Shown: positions 11,601-21,576, numbered from the stretch's first letter. The stretch: DNA of 64,000 nt from Carnobacterium inhibens subsp. inhibens DSM 13024 (GCF_000746825.1 NZ_JQIV01000006.1:310001-374000), one strand, 5' to 3'. A program made the numbers and translations. Notes: generated from the sequence alone by a model not told the origin.

Positions 11601-13007
11601 GGTGATTATCAAGCAAATGCACATAACTATACAAAAGAATTGTTTGGTGAAGACTATGTTTTCCGTGCAGGAACGATTGGTACGGTAGCAGACCGGACAG
11701 CATTTGGATATGTAAAAGGGTATGAACGCGACAATAACTTGAATTTACGGGCTGCAGAAATCGATCGTTTAGCAAAAGGCTCTACTGGTGTCAAACGAAC
11801 GACTGGTCAGCATCCGGGAGGAATTATCGTTATACCGGACTATATGGACGTGTATGACTTTACACCAATTCAATTCCCAGCAGATGCACAGGATTCAGAA
11901 TGGAAAACGACCCATTTTGATTTCCATTCTATTCATGATAATGTTTTAAAATTAGATATATTGGGTCACGATGATCCAACGGTTATTAGAATGCTGCAAG
12001 ACTTATCAGGTGTCGATCCTAAAACGATTCCTACTGATGATCCTGAAGTGATGAAGATCTTTGGTGGGACAGAAGTTCTTGGCGTTACACCAGAACAGAT
12101 TCAATCAAAAACGGGCACATTAGGAATACCAGAATTTGGTACACGATTTGTAAGAGGAATGTTAGAAGAAACGAAGCCGACAACGTTTGCTGAATTGCTT
12201 CAAATATCAGGATTATCACATGGAACGGATGTATGGTTAGGAAATGCAGAAGAGCTGATACGCTTGAATGATATTCCTTTATCCGAGGTAATCGGTTGTC
12301 GTGATGATATCATGGTCTACTTGATCCATAATGGTATGGAAGACGGGTTAGCCTTTAAAATAATGGAATCCGTTCGTAAAGGTAAAGGCATTCCAGATGA
12401 TTGGCAAAAAGCGATGCGAGATGAAAATATACCGGAGTGGTACATCGATTCTTGTTTGAAAATCAAGTATATGTTCCCTAAAGCTCATGCTGCAGCCTAT
12501 GTATTAATGGCTTTACGTGTAGCTTATTACAAAGTTCATTTCCCTATTCTTTACTATGCTGCCTATTTCTCTGTCCGGGCAGATGACTTTGATTTAGTTG
12601 CCATGTCTAAAGGCAAAGAAAGTATCAAAGCTAAAATGAAAGAAATTACGGATAAAGGATTGGATGCTTCAACGAAAGAGAAAAATCTCTTAACTGTTTT
12701 AGAGTTGAGTAATGAAATGGTTGAGCGAGGCTTTAATTTTAAAATGGTAGATCTAGAAAAATCAGATGCTAGTGATTTTGTGATTGAAGGTAATTCATTA
12801 ATTGCACCTTTTAGAGCTGTACCAAGTTTAGGAGCAAACGTTGCTAAACAAGTTATTGAAGCACGAAAAGACAAACCGTTTCTTTCAAAAGAAGATCTGG
12901 CTAAAAGAGGAAAAGTTTCTAAAACCGTTATTGAGTATTTAAATGAAAATGGAGTGTTAAAAGGGTTGCCTGATGAAAATCAATTGTCTTTATTTGATCT
13001 CTTTTAA
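8667..13007 (+). CDS. polC: DNA polymerase III alpha subunit, PolC type
   Basis: The main replicative polymerase of low-GC Gram-positives. The 1446-aa protein shows the PolC domain order. An N-terminal domain precedes an OB fold (about 235-330). The PHP domain begins at [13 protein letters not shown] (about 341) and is split by the DEDDh proofreading exonuclease (FDVETTGLS near 427, HNASFDMGF near 512). A four-Cys zinc motif (CPKC...CPDC) lies near 920-950. The polymerase active site [12 protein letters not shown] is near 972. The C-terminus QLSLFDLF is a beta-clamp binding motif. GTGAAAGGAG precedes the ATG. Confidence 0.99.
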   Translation: MSLNQEEMFQKLLEQVGLQHEERYKPYFTQAKVLKVTVHKLSKCWNFHLQFQDVLPFEVYQNLSEKMQLAFHTIARVQLTIETVKPVMTIEKLEHYWSTAVKLSAVSSPICDKPFREQFPLLNGKKIQFYVENEVVKGHLMNQYLPPVEEAYGSLGFPKFKIEPVIDEASHLKKIAEFQAKKEESETLLAIRANENIQKAEQEKKQNKHQVQAQKGPVVLGRKISAKEEVKQMDQIIEEERRVTVEGYVFDVEVRVLRSERQLLIVKITDYTSSFSVKKFSNSPEDEAAFAAIKKGMWVRARGSVQEDNFMRDLVLNAQDITEWDHESRKDTAPEDEKRVELHLHSNMSQMDATNTVTDLVDQAAKWGHKAVAITDHFGAQSFPDAYHAGQKNGIKILYGIEANIVDDGVPIAYNPKHIELTDATYVVFDVETTGLSAVYNKIIELSAVKMHKGNIIESFEHFIDPGHPLSQTTINLTGITDEMVHGSKSEEEVLKLFKEFAGDSILVAHNASFDMGFLNTSNARHNIPDAVNPVIDTLELSRFLHPQYKSHRLNTLAKKYGINLEQHHRAIFDSETTGHLCWLFLKEAKEEHDMHFHDQLNEHIGEGDAYKRARPFHATIIATTQAGLKNLFKLISSSMVDYFYRTARLPRSEVIKLREGLIIGTACNQGEVFEAIMQKGFDEAKNKAKFYDYIEVMPKEVYAPLIEQELVKDESDLEEIIRNLVQIGEDLNIPAVATGNVHYLNPEDSIYRKILINSQGGANPLNRSELPEAHFRTTTEMLETFSFLGAETAQQIVVKNTNKIADMVDDSITPIKTDLYTPKIEGSEDEIRQLSYDEAHRLYGNPLPEIIEKRLEKELNSIIGNGFSVIYLISQKLVHKSMSDGYLVGSRGSVGSSFVATMTGITEVNPMPPHYSCPKCQYSEFYTDGSVGSGYDLPDKNCPDCGARLHKDGHDIPFETFLGFYGDKVPDIDLNFSGDYQANAHNYTKELFGEDYVFRAGTIGTVADRTAFGYVKGYERDNNLNLRAAEIDRLAKGSTGVKRTTGQHPGGIIVIPDYMDVYDFTPIQFPADAQDSEWKTTHFDFHSIHDNVLKLDILGHDDPTVIRMLQDLSGVDPKTIPTDDPEVMKIFGGTEVLGVTPEQIQSKTGTLGIPEFGTRFVRGMLEETKPTTFAELLQISGLSHGTDVWLGNAEELIRLNDIPLSEVIGCRDDIMVYLIHNGMEDGLAFKIMESVRKGKGIPDDWQKAMRDENIPEWYIDSCLKIKYMFPKAHAAAYVLMALRVAYYKVHFPILYYAAYFSVRADDFDLVAMSKGKESIKAKMKEITDKGLDASTKEKNLLTVLELSNEMVERGFNFKMVDLEKSDASDFVIEGNSLIAPFRAVPSLGANVAKQVIEARKDKPFLSKEDLAKRGKVSKTVIEYLNENGVLKGLPDENQLSLFDLF

Positions 13008-13081
13008 TGTGTCCTTTTGTTTAAAGCAATTTTATTTTTTCAGTAAAATGCAACTAGAAAGACTTATTTGATAGTGTTTTG

Positions 13082-13110
13082 TTGCTTATTGATTAAATAT
13101 ATGGTACTAT
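13082..13110 (+). promoter_or_regulatory. Sigma-A promoter of the rimP-nusA-infB operon
   Basis: TTGCTT and TACTAT are separated by exactly 17 bp. It stands 96 bp before the rimP start, upstream of a leader hairpin. Confidence 0.75.
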
Positions 13111-13133
13111 TTATTTGGATTTAGATATTCTGT

Positions 13134-13163
13134 TGAGAGTGAGCGGTGACGCTCACTCTTTTT
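13134..13163 (+). terminator. Leader terminator (attenuator) of the nusA operon
   Basis: AGAGTGAGCG-GTGA-CGCTCACTCT is followed by TTTTTC. It lies between the operon promoter and rimP, about 20 nt after the expected transcript start, so it can only act as an early terminator of this operon. In Bacillus subtilis NusA-stimulated termination in the equivalent leader is known to autoregulate the operon. Confidence 0.8.
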
Positions 13164-13205
13164 CGGCAGTAAGTTAGAAAAGTAACTATAAGGAGGCGAA
13201 AAAAG

Positions 13206-13679
13206 TTGAGCAATGTGACAGAAACAGTAACTGAAATCGTACAACCTATTGTTGAAAGTAATCAGTTTGAATTAGTGGACATTGAATTCATAAAAGAAGG
13301 TAAAAATTGGTTTTTAAGAGTTTATATCGATAAACCAGAGGGTGTTGATTTAGAGGATTGTGCATTAATTAGCGAGAAAATCAGCGAAAAAATGGATAAA
13401 ACGGATCCAGATCCTATACCACAAGCCTACTTCTTGGAGGTTTCATCTCCTGGAGCTGAAAGACCACTAAAAAAAGAAGAAGACTATATCAATGCAGTTG
13501 GGGAATACATCCATCTCTCATTATATGAACCGGTTGACGGCGAAAAAATCTATGAAGGCACATTAAAGGAAGTAAATGATGAAACCTTAACATTGACTAT
13601 TCGCATTAAAACAAGAGTGAAAGATATCGAATTCAACCGAAAAACAATTGCAAAAGCCAGAAGAGCTATTCAATTTTAA
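13206..13679 (+). CDS. rimP: Ribosome maturation factor RimP
   Basis: RimP assists maturation of the 30S subunit. The 157-aa product has the YlxS/RimP two-domain fold. The N-terminal half carries VDIEFIKEGKNWFLRVYID and VDLEDCALISEKISEKMD, and then comes the conserved YFLEVSSPGAERPLK. The start codon is TTG, placed eight bases after AAGGAGG. It is the first gene of a six-gene operon through rbfA and lies behind a leader terminator. Confidence 0.96.
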   Translation: MSNVTETVTEIVQPIVESNQFELVDIEFIKEGKNWFLRVYIDKPEGVDLEDCALISEKISEKMDKTDPDPIPQAYFLEVSSPGAERPLKKEEDYINAVGEYIHLSLYEPVDGEKIYEGTLKEVNDETLTLTIRIKTRVKDIEFNRKTIAKARRAIQF

Positions 13680-13715
13680 ACTAAATTAATGTTAGAGATA
13701 GGAGAGAAGAAAAAA

Positions 13716-14993
13716 ATGAGCAAAGAAATGTTAAATGCTCTTAATGCTTTAGAACAAGAAAAAGGAATTTCAAAAGAATTTGTTGTTGAAGCATTAGAAG
13801 TTGCGTTGGTTTCAGCTTACAAAAGAAACTACAACCAAGCGCAAAACGTTGAGGTTGAATTTGATTTAAAAAAAGGGAACATTCATGTTTACTCCGTTAA
13901 AGAAGTGGTAGATGTAGTTTATGATTCTCGCCTTGAAGTGGGTATTGAAGAAGCGTTAGACTTAAATAAAGCTTATGAGTTAGGCGACAAAATTCGTTTT
14001 GAAGTAACACCAAAAGATTTTGGACGAATTGCTGCTCAAACTGCAAAACAAGTCATCATGCAACGTGTGCGTGAAGCAGAAAGAAATATCATTTACAATG
14101 AGTTTATTGCTTACGAAAATGACATTATGCAAGGAATCGTTGAAAGACAAGATCACCGTTACATTTATGTGAATTTAGGAAAGATCGAAGCTGTCTTGTC
14201 TAAACAAGAACAAATTCCTAATGAAGTATACAAGCCTCATGACCGTATTAAAGTGTATGTAACAAAAGTTGAAAATACATCAAAAGGGCCTCAAATCTTT
14301 GTTAGTCGCAGTCACCCAGATTTGTTGAAACGCTTATTTGAACAAGAAGTTCCTGAAATTTATGATGGTGTTGTTGAAATTGTTTCTATCGCTAGAGAAG
14401 CAGGAGACCGCGCTAAAGTGGCTGTTCGTTCTAGAGAGGAACACATTGATCCAGTTGGAACTTGTGTGGGACCTAAAGGACAACGTGTTCAAGCAATCGT
14501 CAATGAATTAAAAGGGGAAAACATGGATATCGTTGAATGGGATGCAGATCCTGCAACTTATATCGGAAATGCTTTGAATCCGGCTCAAGTTGTCAGTGTG
14601 ACTTTTAACGAAGCTGCCGGCAGCTGTTTAGTAGTTGTCCCTGACTATCAACTTTCTCTTGCAATCGGTAAACGTGGTCAAAATGCTCGTTTAGCTGCTA
14701 AATTAACTGGATACAAGATCGATATCAAATCTGAAACAGACATGGAGGCTATTACTATGGCTAAAGAAGAAGTTGGATTAGAAAAAGATGTAGAGTATGC
14801 TGAAGTAATTGAAACGATTGAAAGTCAAGAACAAGAATTGAATGAAGAAGAAATCATTGAATCTGTTGAAGATCTTGATACTGAATTTGACGAAATCTCA
14901 ATTGATGACGACGTTGAAGAAGGAAATCTAGATGCTGAATCTGCAGAGGAATTGATTGAATTAGCCGAAGAACGTGACGGTATGGAAGACTAA
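13716..14993 (+). CDS. nusA: Transcription termination/antitermination protein NusA
   Basis: Binds RNA polymerase and nascent RNA and controls pausing and termination. The product is 425 aa. It has an N-terminal RNAP-binding domain (to about 125), an S1 domain (about 130-200, with GIVERQDHRYIYVNLGKIEAVL) and two KH domains (VGPKGQRVQAI and AIGKRGQNARLA). It ends in an acidic tail of about 70 residues that is longer than in Bacillus. I chose the ATG at 13716, preceded by GGAGAG, over an ATG nine codons upstream. It may control its own operon through the leader terminator at 13134-13163. Confidence 0.96.
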   Translation: MSKEMLNALNALEQEKGISKEFVVEALEVALVSAYKRNYNQAQNVEVEFDLKKGNIHVYSVKEVVDVVYDSRLEVGIEEALDLNKAYELGDKIRFEVTPKDFGRIAAQTAKQVIMQRVREAERNIIYNEFIAYENDIMQGIVERQDHRYIYVNLGKIEAVLSKQEQIPNEVYKPHDRIKVYVTKVENTSKGPQIFVSRSHPDLLKRLFEQEVPEIYDGVVEIVSIAREAGDRAKVAVRSREEHIDPVGTCVGPKGQRVQAIVNELKGENMDIVEWDADPATYIGNALNPAQVVSVTFNEAAGSCLVVVPDYQLSLAIGKRGQNARLAAKLTGYKIDIKSETDMEAITMAKEEVGLEKDVEYAEVIETIESQEQELNEEEIIESVEDLDTEFDEISIDDDVEEGNLDAESAEELIELAEERDGMED

Positions 14994-15008
14994 CAAGAGG
15001 TGAGAATA

Positions 15009-15293
15009 ATGCCAAAACGTAAAATTCCTATGCGGAAATGTGTGGTTTCTAATGAGATGAAACCTAAAAAAGACATGATCCGAATTGTGATCAATAAAGA
15101 AAATCAAGTATCTATCGATCCAAGTGGTAAGTTACCTGGAAGAGGTGCTTATGTCTCTATCGAACCTGAAATTGTCCAATCTTCATGGGATAAACATGTC
15201 TTGGATAAAGTATTGGGCACATCATTAGATGATCATTTTTATCAAGAGCTTTTAAATTATGTTACGCATCAAAAAGCTAGGATGAGTTTATGA
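15009..15293 (+). CDS. rnpM: RNase P modulator RnpM (YlxR family)
   Basis: A small basic RNA-binding protein of the YlxR family, recently described in Bacillus subtilis as a modulator of RNase P. The 94-aa product starts MPKRKIPMRKCVVS, and the conserved loop GRGAYVS lies near residue 47. I chose the ATG at 15009 because AGAGGTGAG lies just upstream; the in-frame GTG at 15000 overlaps that site. It sits between nusA and ylxQ, as in all Firmicutes, and overlaps ylxQ by four bases. Confidence 0.93.
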   Translation: MPKRKIPMRKCVVSNEMKPKKDMIRIVINKENQVSIDPSGKLPGRGAYVSIEPEIVQSSWDKHVLDKVLGTSLDDHFYQELLNYVTHQKARMSL

Positions 15294-15595
15294 TAGAGGA
15301 ACAAAAGGTGTTAAATCTCTTAGGTATGGCAACCAGAGCAGGTAAGCTTACAACTGGAGAAGATCTAAGTTTAAAAGAAATCAGAAATCAGACCGCGAAA
15401 GTTGTCATTGTTGCTACTGATGCAAGTGAAAATACTAAGAAAAAAATCTCGGATAAGTGTATTTATTATCAGATTCCTTTTATAATTCACTTTACGAGAA
15501 GTGAATTAAGCCAAGCAATAGGAAAAGAACGAACCATTTGCACCGTCACGAATAATGGCTTTGGAAAAAAATTCCGAGAATTATTATCGATTTAA
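15290..15595 (+). CDS. ylxQ: L7Ae-family RNA-binding protein YlxQ
   Basis: A 101-aa L7Ae/L30e-family protein, a kink-turn RNA binder associated with ribosomes. Visible family traits are LLGMATRAGKLTTGED near the N-terminus and VVIVATDASENTKKKI near residue 35. Its ATG overlaps the rnpM stop (ATGA), implying translational coupling. The stop precedes the infB ribosome-binding site by a few bases. The exact cellular target is not known. Confidence 0.92.
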   Translation: MIEEQKVLNLLGMATRAGKLTTGEDLSLKEIRNQTAKVVIVATDASENTKKKISDKCIYYQIPFIIHFTRSELSQAIGKERTICTVTNNGFGKKFRELLSI

Positions 15596-15610
15596 TTGGA
15601 GGGTGATAAC

Positions 15611-17992
15611 ATGGCTAAAAAACGTGTATATGAGTACGCCAAAGAATTGGATGTACCAACAAAAAGTGTTATTGATAAGGCTAAAGAACTTGGAATCGAC
15701 TATAACAGTCATATGTCTGCTATGGATGATAAACAGGTAGAAAAGCTAAATACTATTTTTGTTTCAAACAATAAAAGTAACGCAGTTTCTAAAAATAACG
15801 ACCCCAAAAAAGCAACGAGTACGTCAAGTACAAAAAATCAAAAAGGTGGTAATCCTATAACGAATCAGAAGAATCAATCCAATCAATCACAACCAAATCG
15901 CCCAGCATCAAAAGAAACGAATGCTGTTACAAGTAAACCGAAAAACACAACAACTGTAAAACCAGCTTCAACAAGTAAACCAGCAGCTAAACCAGCTGCA
16001 TCAACAAAACCAAAAACGCAAACAAGCAGTCAAACTGCTCAAAGCGGAACTGGAAATCAAGCACCACAACGTGCAGCTGCTGCTCCAGCAGGCAATAAGA
16101 ATAAACGTACTGGTAACAGACCGTTTAACCGTGGAAGTGTGGGAACACATGGCGGATTCAACAAACGTAAGAGAAAAGGTAAAAAAGGTGAAACTAAACC
16201 AGTAGCACCTCCAGTAGCTCGTAAGTTTAAAGAATTACCTGAAGTTCTTGTGTATACAGACGGTATGACTGTAGCGGATATTTCTAAAAAGATCTACCGC
16301 GAACCAGCTGAAATCATCAAAAAATTATTCATGCTTGGTGTCGTAGCTACATTGAACCAAAGTTTAGGCAAAGAAGCGATTGAATTATTGGCTGAAGAGT
16401 ACGGCATTGCAACAGAAGAGAAAGTTCAAGTAGATGTGTCTGATTTAGATGTTTACTTTGAACAAGAATCTGCTGAAGAAAATCTAACTACTCGTCCACC
16501 AGTAGTAACGATCATGGGACACGTTGACCATGGTAAAACAACGTTGCTAGACTCACTTAGAAATACAAAAGTAAGTTTGGGCGAAGCTGGCGGAATCACA
16601 CAACATATTGGTGCTTACCAAGTAGATGTTGATGGAAAAGTCATCACATTCTTGGATACTCCAGGACATGCTGCGTTTACAACGATGCGTGCTCGTGGTG
16701 CTGATGTAACAGATATTACGATTATCGTAGTAGCTGCAGATGATGGGGTTATGCCACAAACGGTTGAAGCTATCAATCATGCTAAAGCAGCAGAAGTTCC
16801 AATTATCGTAGCAGTAAATAAAGTAGATAAACCAGATGCTAATCCTGAACGAGTGATGCAAGAATTAACAGAATACGGTTTGGTTCCGGAATCTTGGGGT
16901 GGAGACACGATATTCGTTGAAATCTCAGCTAAGTTCGGTCAAAACTTAGACGAATTATTAGAAATGATTTTACTTGTAGCTGAAGTTGAAGACTTAAAAG
17001 CTGATCCTAAACGTTTAGCTCTTGGTTCAGTAATCGAAGCTCGTTTAGACAAATCTAAAGGTCCAATTGCGACTTTACTTGTCCAAGAAGGAACTCTTAA
17101 CGTAGGAGACCCTATTGTAGTAGGGAACACTTATGGTCGTGTACGTGTAATGGTCAACGAAAATGGCCGCCGTGTTAAACATGCTGGCCCTTCTGCTCCA
17201 GTTGAAATCACTGGATTAAACACTGCTCCTCAAGCTGGAGATCAATTTGTTGTCTTTGAAGACGAAAAAACAGCTCGTGCAGCAGGAGAAACACGTGAGA
17301 AAAAAGCGATGGCTGAGCAACGTTCAGCAACGAACCGTGTAACGATTGACAACTTATTCTCTAGTTTACAAGAAGGAGAATTGAAAGAAGTTAATGTTAT
17401 CATTAAAGCTGATGTACAAGGTTCTGCCGAAGCACTATCATCAAGTTTGCAAAAAATTGATGTAGAAGGCGTACGCGTGAAAATGATTCATACGGCAGTT
17501 GGAGCAATTAACGAAAGTGATATTACTTTAGCAGCTGCAAGTAATGGGATCATTATCGGGTTTAATGTTCGTCCGACTCCACAAGCAAAAATCCAAGCTG
17601 AACAAGAACAAGTAGATATTCGCTTGCACCGTATCATTTATAACGCAATCGATGAAATTGAAACAGCTATGAAGGGTCTATTAGATCCTGAATACGAAGA
17701 AAAAGTAACAGGACAAGCTGTAGTTCGTGAAACATTCAAAGTATCTAAAGTTGGTACAATTGCTGGTGGATTTGTTACGGATGGCTACATTACTCGTAGC
17801 AGCAGTATCCGCTTGATTCGCGATAATATCGTTATTTTTGAAGGCGAATTAGCAAGTTTGAAACGCTTTAAAGACGATGCTAAAGAAGTGAAAAAAGGTT
17901 TTGAATGTGGATTTATGATTAAAGATTACAACGAAGTTCAAGTGGATGATATTATCGAAGCTTATGAAATGGTTGAAATCAAACGCAAATAA
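15611..17992 (+). CDS. infB: Translation initiation factor IF-2
   Basis: A GTPase that places initiator fMet-tRNA on the 30S subunit. The 793-aa protein has an N-terminal IF2N helix domain. A low-complexity Lys/Thr/Ser/Asn/Ala-rich linker follows (about 55-195), then the conserved IF2_N2 domain and the G domain. GHVDHGKTT (G1), DTPGHAAF (G3) and NKVDK (G4) are all present, followed by domains II-IV. The ATG at 15611 follows TGGAGGGTGA. An in-frame TTG five codons earlier overlaps this ribosome-binding site and is unlikely. Confidence 0.98.
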   Translation: MAKKRVYEYAKELDVPTKSVIDKAKELGIDYNSHMSAMDDKQVEKLNTIFVSNNKSNAVSKNNDPKKATSTSSTKNQKGGNPITNQKNQSNQSQPNRPASKETNAVTSKPKNTTTVKPASTSKPAAKPAASTKPKTQTSSQTAQSGTGNQAPQRAAAAPAGNKNKRTGNRPFNRGSVGTHGGFNKRKRKGKKGETKPVAPPVARKFKELPEVLVYTDGMTVADISKKIYREPAEIIKKLFMLGVVATLNQSLGKEAIELLAEEYGIATEEKVQVDVSDLDVYFEQESAEENLTTRPPVVTIMGHVDHGKTTLLDSLRNTKVSLGEAGGITQHIGAYQVDVDGKVITFLDTPGHAAFTTMRARGADVTDITIIVVAADDGVMPQTVEAINHAKAAEVPIIVAVNKVDKPDANPERVMQELTEYGLVPESWGGDTIFVEISAKFGQNLDELLEMILLVAEVEDLKADPKRLALGSVIEARLDKSKGPIATLLVQEGTLNVGDPIVVGNTYGRVRVMVNENGRRVKHAGPSAPVEITGLNTAPQAGDQFVVFEDEKTARAAGETREKKAMAEQRSATNRVTIDNLFSSLQEGELKEVNVIIKADVQGSAEALSSSLQKIDVEGVRVKMIHTAVGAINESDITLAAASNGIIIGFNVRPTPQAKIQAEQEQVDIRLHRIIYNAIDEIETAMKGLLDPEYEEKVTGQAVVRETFKVSKVGTIAGGFVTDGYITRSSSIRLIRDNIVIFEGELASLKRFKDDAKEVKKGFECGFMIKDYNEVQVDDIIEAYEMVEIKRK

Positions 17993-18017
17993 TTAATATA
18001 AGAAAGTAGGGGTAAAC

Positions 18018-18365
18018 ATGGCAAACCATAGAATTGGACGTGTTTCACAAGAAATTCAAAGAGAAGTAAATGACATTTTGAAAAAACGCGTGAAAGATCC
18101 CCGTGTTGCTGATGTAAACATAACCGATGTTCGTGTAACAGGTGATCTTCAACAAGCAACTATTTTCTATAGTATTTTATCTGATAAAGCTAGTGACCGT
18201 GAAAAAACGCAATTAGGATTAGATAAAGCTTCTGGCTTAGTCAGAAGAGAGTTAGGCCAACGCTTAACGCTTTACAAAACACCAGAATTAACATTTGAAC
18301 GTGATGCATCTGTTGAATATGGTAACCATATTGATGAATTGTTGCGTAATTTAAATAAAGATTAA
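18018..18365 (+). CDS. rbfA: 30S ribosome-binding factor RbfA
   Basis: Cold-shock-related factor for late maturation of the 30S subunit and 16S rRNA 5' processing. The 115-aa protein has the KH-like fold with [18 protein letters not shown] at the N-terminus and the typical [31 protein letters not shown]-terminal part, recognised by its spaced RLxLxxxPEL pattern. AGTAGGGG precedes the ATG. It is the last gene of the rimP operon and is followed by a strong terminator. Confidence 0.96.
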   Translation: MANHRIGRVSQEIQREVNDILKKRVKDPRVADVNITDVRVTGDLQQATIFYSILSDKASDREKTQLGLDKASGLVRRELGQRLTLYKTPELTFERDASVEYGNHIDELLRNLNKD

Positions 18366-18380
18366 AAAGAATATAAGTAT

Positions 18381-18427
18381 AAAAGAACAGTGTCGAGACA
18401 AAATGTCTTAACACTGTTCTTTTTTTC
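18381..18427 (+). terminator. Intrinsic terminator of the rimP-rbfA operon
   Basis: AAAGAACAGTGT pairs with ACACTGTTCTTT, with an extra AGACA/TGTCT helix inside, followed by a T tract. Confidence 0.93.
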
Positions 18428-18489
18428 TCAAAGTTCATTTTCTTTACTGTCTATATTTTTTTCGATAGACTTAATAGAGGAGGGACTTT

Positions 18490-19044
18490 ATGTCAGATTT
18501 CTTAATAAGCTTACAAACAGAGATAGGAATACCAAATCTATTTTTTGATAGTTGGACGCCAGTCTTTAGAATCCTTTTTTCAACATTAATAACCTATATA
18601 TTGTTACTTATCAGTTTAAGAATTTTTGGGAATAGAAGTGTTTCAAATATGAGTATACAAGATGTTATTACTTCATTTACGATAGGTTCAGTAATTTCAT
18701 CTACCTTGATTTTAAAAGAAGTTACTATAATCAATGGGTTTTTAGCTATTGTAGTACTCTTATTTTTGCAATTTCTCGTATCAAAAATTATTTTCAAATG
18801 GTCTTTTTTTTCAAAATACATCGATCCACCTCCAAAAGTTTTATTTTTAAAAGGTGAATTTTTAGAAAATACAATGAAAAAAAGTCGAGTAACTAAAGAA
18901 AATATTTATTCTGCTATTCGAACTCAAGCCAGGTGTTCATCTGATAAAGTTTTTGCGGTATTACTAGAAGCAAATGGTGAACTTTCTGTGTTGACTGATG
19001 TGAGTGTGAGTTATGAGAAAGAAATTACTAAATATTTAAACTAA
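18490..19044 (+). CDS. DUF421 (YetF-like) membrane protein
   Basis: Three N-terminal transmembrane helices (about 20-105) precede a small soluble YetF-type domain. The conserved DUF421 features are RIFGNRSVSNMSIQDVITSF near residue 44, the GSVI loop, and the segment around VLFLKGEF followed by AIRTQAR. At 184 aa it is shorter than Bacillus YetF/YkjA proteins, with a reduced C-terminal part but no sign of a break. AGAGGAGGG precedes the ATG. The unit is monocistronic between two terminators. The biochemical role of the family is unknown. Confidence 0.85.
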   Translation: MSDFLISLQTEIGIPNLFFDSWTPVFRILFSTLITYILLLISLRIFGNRSVSNMSIQDVITSFTIGSVISSTLILKEVTIINGFLAIVVLLFLQFLVSKIIFKWSFFSKYIDPPPKVLFLKGEFLENTMKKSRVTKENIYSAIRTQARCSSDKVFAVLLEANGELSVLTDVSVSYEKEITKYLN

Positions 19045-19080
19045 AAAAAGTCTATCTTTGATAGATTTTTTTTAGTTTAA
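19037..19080. terminator. Bidirectional terminator after the DUF421 gene
   Basis: AAACTAAAAAAAGTCTATC pairs with GATAGA.TTTTTTTAGTTT around a TTT loop. Confidence 0.88.
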
Positions 19081-19131
19081 AAATAATAGGAACCACTACT
19101 ATTTTAATGGATGACGGGTTTTCTAGAATTA

Positions 19132-19140
19132 TGGTATACT
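19132..19140 (+). promoter_or_regulatory. Extended -10 promoter of truB-ribF
   Basis: TGGTATACT is a strong extended -10. The expected transcript start near 19147 lies only a few bases before the first in-frame ATG at 19154. Confidence 0.6.
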
Positions 19141-19174
19141 AGGAGAGTTAAAAATGGAAGGTTGGGATTTAGCA

Positions 19175-20098
19175 ATGGAAGGTATTCTCCCTTTATGGAA
19201 AGAACGTGGCATGACCAGCCATGATTGTGTATTTAAACTTAGAAAAATTTTAAAAACAAAAAAAATTGGACACACAGGTACATTGGATCCAGATGTAGAT
19301 GGCGTGTTGCCTATTTGTGTTGGAAAAGCAACAAAAGTTGTTGAGTACATGATGGAGACAGGCAAAGGTTATATAGGTGAAATTACGCTAGGGTATTCAA
19401 CAACGACAGAAGACCGTAGTGGTGAAATTGTTGAGCGTGTTAGAGTAGAAGCCATTCCAGCATTGGAAGCTATTGATGATGCAATGAAACATATGGAAGG
19501 GACCATCACTCAAATTCCTCCTATGTATTCTGCAGTAAAAGTAAATGGAAAAAAATTGTATGAGTATGCGCGAGCTGGTGAAACGGTCGAACGACCAGTT
19601 CGATTGGCAGAAATCAAGCAATTTAAACGGACATCTGATCTTGTAATAGATGAAGAAAATGGGACAGTCTCTTGGACGTTTGAAGTTGCTTGTGGCAAAG
19701 GGACTTACGTTCGTACGTTAGCTGTTGATTTAGGTGAAAAGCTTGGATTTCCAGCGCATATGTCTGATTTAACACGTATATTGAGTGGAACGTTTAAACC
19801 AAGTGATTGTTTGACATTAGAACAAGTTGCTGAAAAAATGGAACAATTAGAAATTGAAAAGCACTTATTTCCTTTAGAATTTGGTTTAAAAGAACTGCCT
19901 TCATTTGATATAACTGAAGATTTGTGGGATAAAGTAAAAAATGGAGCAGTCTTGCCTATTGATACTGTGCCTAAAGACTTAAATGTATCAATGCCCATCG
20001 TGTTCACTTATCTTCAAAAGGCAGTCAGCATCTATGCTGTGCATCCGAGCAAAAAGGATTACTTAAAGCCGGTTAAAGTTTTACGGAATAATTTATAA
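19175..20098 (+). CDS. truB: tRNA pseudouridine(55) synthase
   Basis: Makes pseudouridine 55 in the T loop of tRNAs. The product shows the canonical N-terminus MEGILPLWKERGMTSHDCV and the catalytic motif GHTGTLDPDVDGVLPICVG with the active-site Asp. The PUA-like C-terminal region is complete (307 aa). I prefer the ATG at 19175 because family members start there. An in-frame ATG at 19154 adds seven residues, but its AGGAG would lie upstream of the predicted transcript start. ribF follows after 15 bases. Confidence 0.93.
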   Translation: MEGILPLWKERGMTSHDCVFKLRKILKTKKIGHTGTLDPDVDGVLPICVGKATKVVEYMMETGKGYIGEITLGYSTTTEDRSGEIVERVRVEAIPALEAIDDAMKHMEGTITQIPPMYSAVKVNGKKLYEYARAGETVERPVRLAEIKQFKRTSDLVIDEENGTVSWTFEVACGKGTYVRTLAVDLGEKLGFPAHMSDLTRILSGTFKPSDCLTLEQVAEKMEQLEIEKHLFPLEFGLKELPSFDITEDLWDKVKNGAVLPIDTVPKDLNVSMPIVFTYLQKAVSIYAVHPSKKDYLKPVKVLRNNL

Positions 20099-20113
20099 AG
20101 GAGTTTTCACACT

Positions 20114-21085
20114 ATGGAAATTATTAGACTACATCACCCTTACCAAGTAGATGAAATCCCTAAAGATAATGTAGTACTCGCGTTGGGCTTTTTTGATGGA
20201 GTACATAGAGGTCATCAAGAAGTAATTGGCAGAGCAAGAAGTATTGCTGAGAAAGATCAGTTAAAATTAGCTGTTATGACATTTAACCAACACCCATCGA
20301 TTGTTTTTCAAAAATTAAATCCGGATCATCATAAATATCTTTCAACAGTTTCCCGTAAAGAAGAGTTGATGGAAAAAATTGGTGTGGATTTTCTATATGA
20401 AGTAGATTTTACATCTGCTTTTGCTAGTTTGACACCGCAAGATTTTGTGGAACAATACATTGTTGGACTGCACGCACAAACCGTTGTAGCTGGTTTTGAT
20501 TATACATTTGGAAAAAAAGAAGTGGCTTCTATGCATCATCTGCCGCAGTATGCTAAAAATCGCTTTGAAATTGTAGTAGTAGAAAAACAGACGCTCAAAG
20601 ACGACAAAATTAGTTCTACACGCATTCGTTTAGCCTTAGAGGTTGGCGATATGGCTGTTGTTAATAATTTATTAGGTTACATCTATGCATCTCCAGGAAG
20701 AGTCGTTCATGGAGATGCAAGAGGCAGATTATTGGGATTCCCAACAGCGAATATAGAAGTAGAAAACCATGTGAAATTACCACGAACAGGCGTGTATGCT
20801 GTTAAAATTTTAGTTGGCGATCAATTGTATAATGGTATGGCTTCTATTGGTTATAACGTAACCTTTGAACCCAATCGGCCTTTAACGGTTGAAGTATACA
20901 TTCTTGATTTCAATAAAGACATTTATGGTGAAGAAGTGACCGTTTTCTGGTATGAATACTTGCGTGATGAAGAAAAATTTGACTCAATTGATGCTCTAAT
21001 TGAGCAACTTAAGCAAGACGAATTAGATACGGCACATTTTTTTGAACACTATAAAGAAATGCCACATGCAAATTTTTTAACTTGA
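20114..21085 (+). CDS. ribF: Bifunctional riboflavin kinase / FAD synthetase
   Basis: Converts riboflavin to FMN and FMN to FAD. The 323-aa protein has the N-terminal nucleotidyltransferase domain, with ALGFFDGVHRGHQEVIGRA (about 24-42) and ISSTRIRLALEVGD near 173. The C-terminal riboflavin kinase domain carries GRLLGFPTANIE near 213 and MASIGYNVTF. AAAGGAG precedes the ATG. It is co-transcribed with truB, a common Firmicute pairing. A GC-rich hairpin follows. Confidence 0.97.
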   Translation: MEIIRLHHPYQVDEIPKDNVVLALGFFDGVHRGHQEVIGRARSIAEKDQLKLAVMTFNQHPSIVFQKLNPDHHKYLSTVSRKEELMEKIGVDFLYEVDFTSAFASLTPQDFVEQYIVGLHAQTVVAGFDYTFGKKEVASMHHLPQYAKNRFEIVVVEKQTLKDDKISSTRIRLALEVGDMAVVNNLLGYIYASPGRVVHGDARGRLLGFPTANIEVENHVKLPRTGVYAVKILVGDQLYNGMASIGYNVTFEPNRPLTVEVYILDFNKDIYGEEVTVFWYEYLRDEEKFDSIDALIEQLKQDELDTAHFFEHYKEMPHANFLT

Positions 21086-21112
21086 TTTAGGATTTGAAAA
21101 AAATAAAACATT

Positions 21113-21400
21113 TATGGAGGCTGGGATAAAAATCCCGGCCTCTTTCTTTATATACGAAAGTTTAATCTAAACCGTGCTCCAAAAAGCAGACTCGACGTCC
21201 ACTTTGTCATGCCTAGTGGCTTCAGCTACGTACAGACAGGATACGCTTAGGCGTTAGCCTACAGTGCTTTTATTCAACGCTTGAGGGTTGATGACCATAC
21301 AGCGCTTATGCCCTAGCTCTTACGGCTGTAGTCGCTTAGAGATAAATTATACGATAGAAGGCTCGGGTCTAAACACTTTTTGTCTCCCGCCCTTTTTTTG
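21113..21400. other. Structured gene-free element, candidate ncRNA or dispersed repeat
   Basis: No ORF is present. The stretch has a higher GC content than the surrounding spacers and contains several local hairpins: CCACT/AGTGG (21208-21228), TAGGC-GTTA-GCCTA (21247-21260), CAAC/GTTG (21275-21290) and ACAGC/GCTGT (21299-21329). It is bounded by the ribF terminator on the left and by CTCCCGCCC plus seven T on the right. It could be a small RNA or a mobile repeat unit; its class cannot be decided from one copy. Confidence 0.4.
21117..21150 (+). terminator. Terminator after ribF, left end of the structured stretch
   Basis: GAGGCTGGGA-TAAAAA-TCCCGGCCTC is a perfect 10-bp stem with one GU pair, followed by TTTCTTT. 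Confidence 0.85.
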
Positions 21401-21544
21401 GATAAAATTAAAATAATATGAGGGGTTACTTTAATTGTTAAATCAACTTTATACATAATTAATGAATATATTTATCTAATATGCACTAATTTTTCGTTAA
21501 TAAGCAGAAAAATACAAAAAAGAGCATAAAAAAACATTAATTGC

Positions 21545-21573
21545 TTGTTTTAATCTTTTTGCCATGTTAGGAT
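21545..21573 (+). promoter_or_regulatory. Promoter of argGH
   Basis: TTGTTT and TAGGAT are spaced by 17 bp, with TG one base before the -10. Confidence 0.55.
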
Positions 21574-21576
21574 ACT

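Noticed and set aside
11422-11775. 117-codon minus-strand frame inside polC
   Set aside because: A shadow of the strongly conserved PolC reading frame; His/Leu/Gln-rich composition without start signals.
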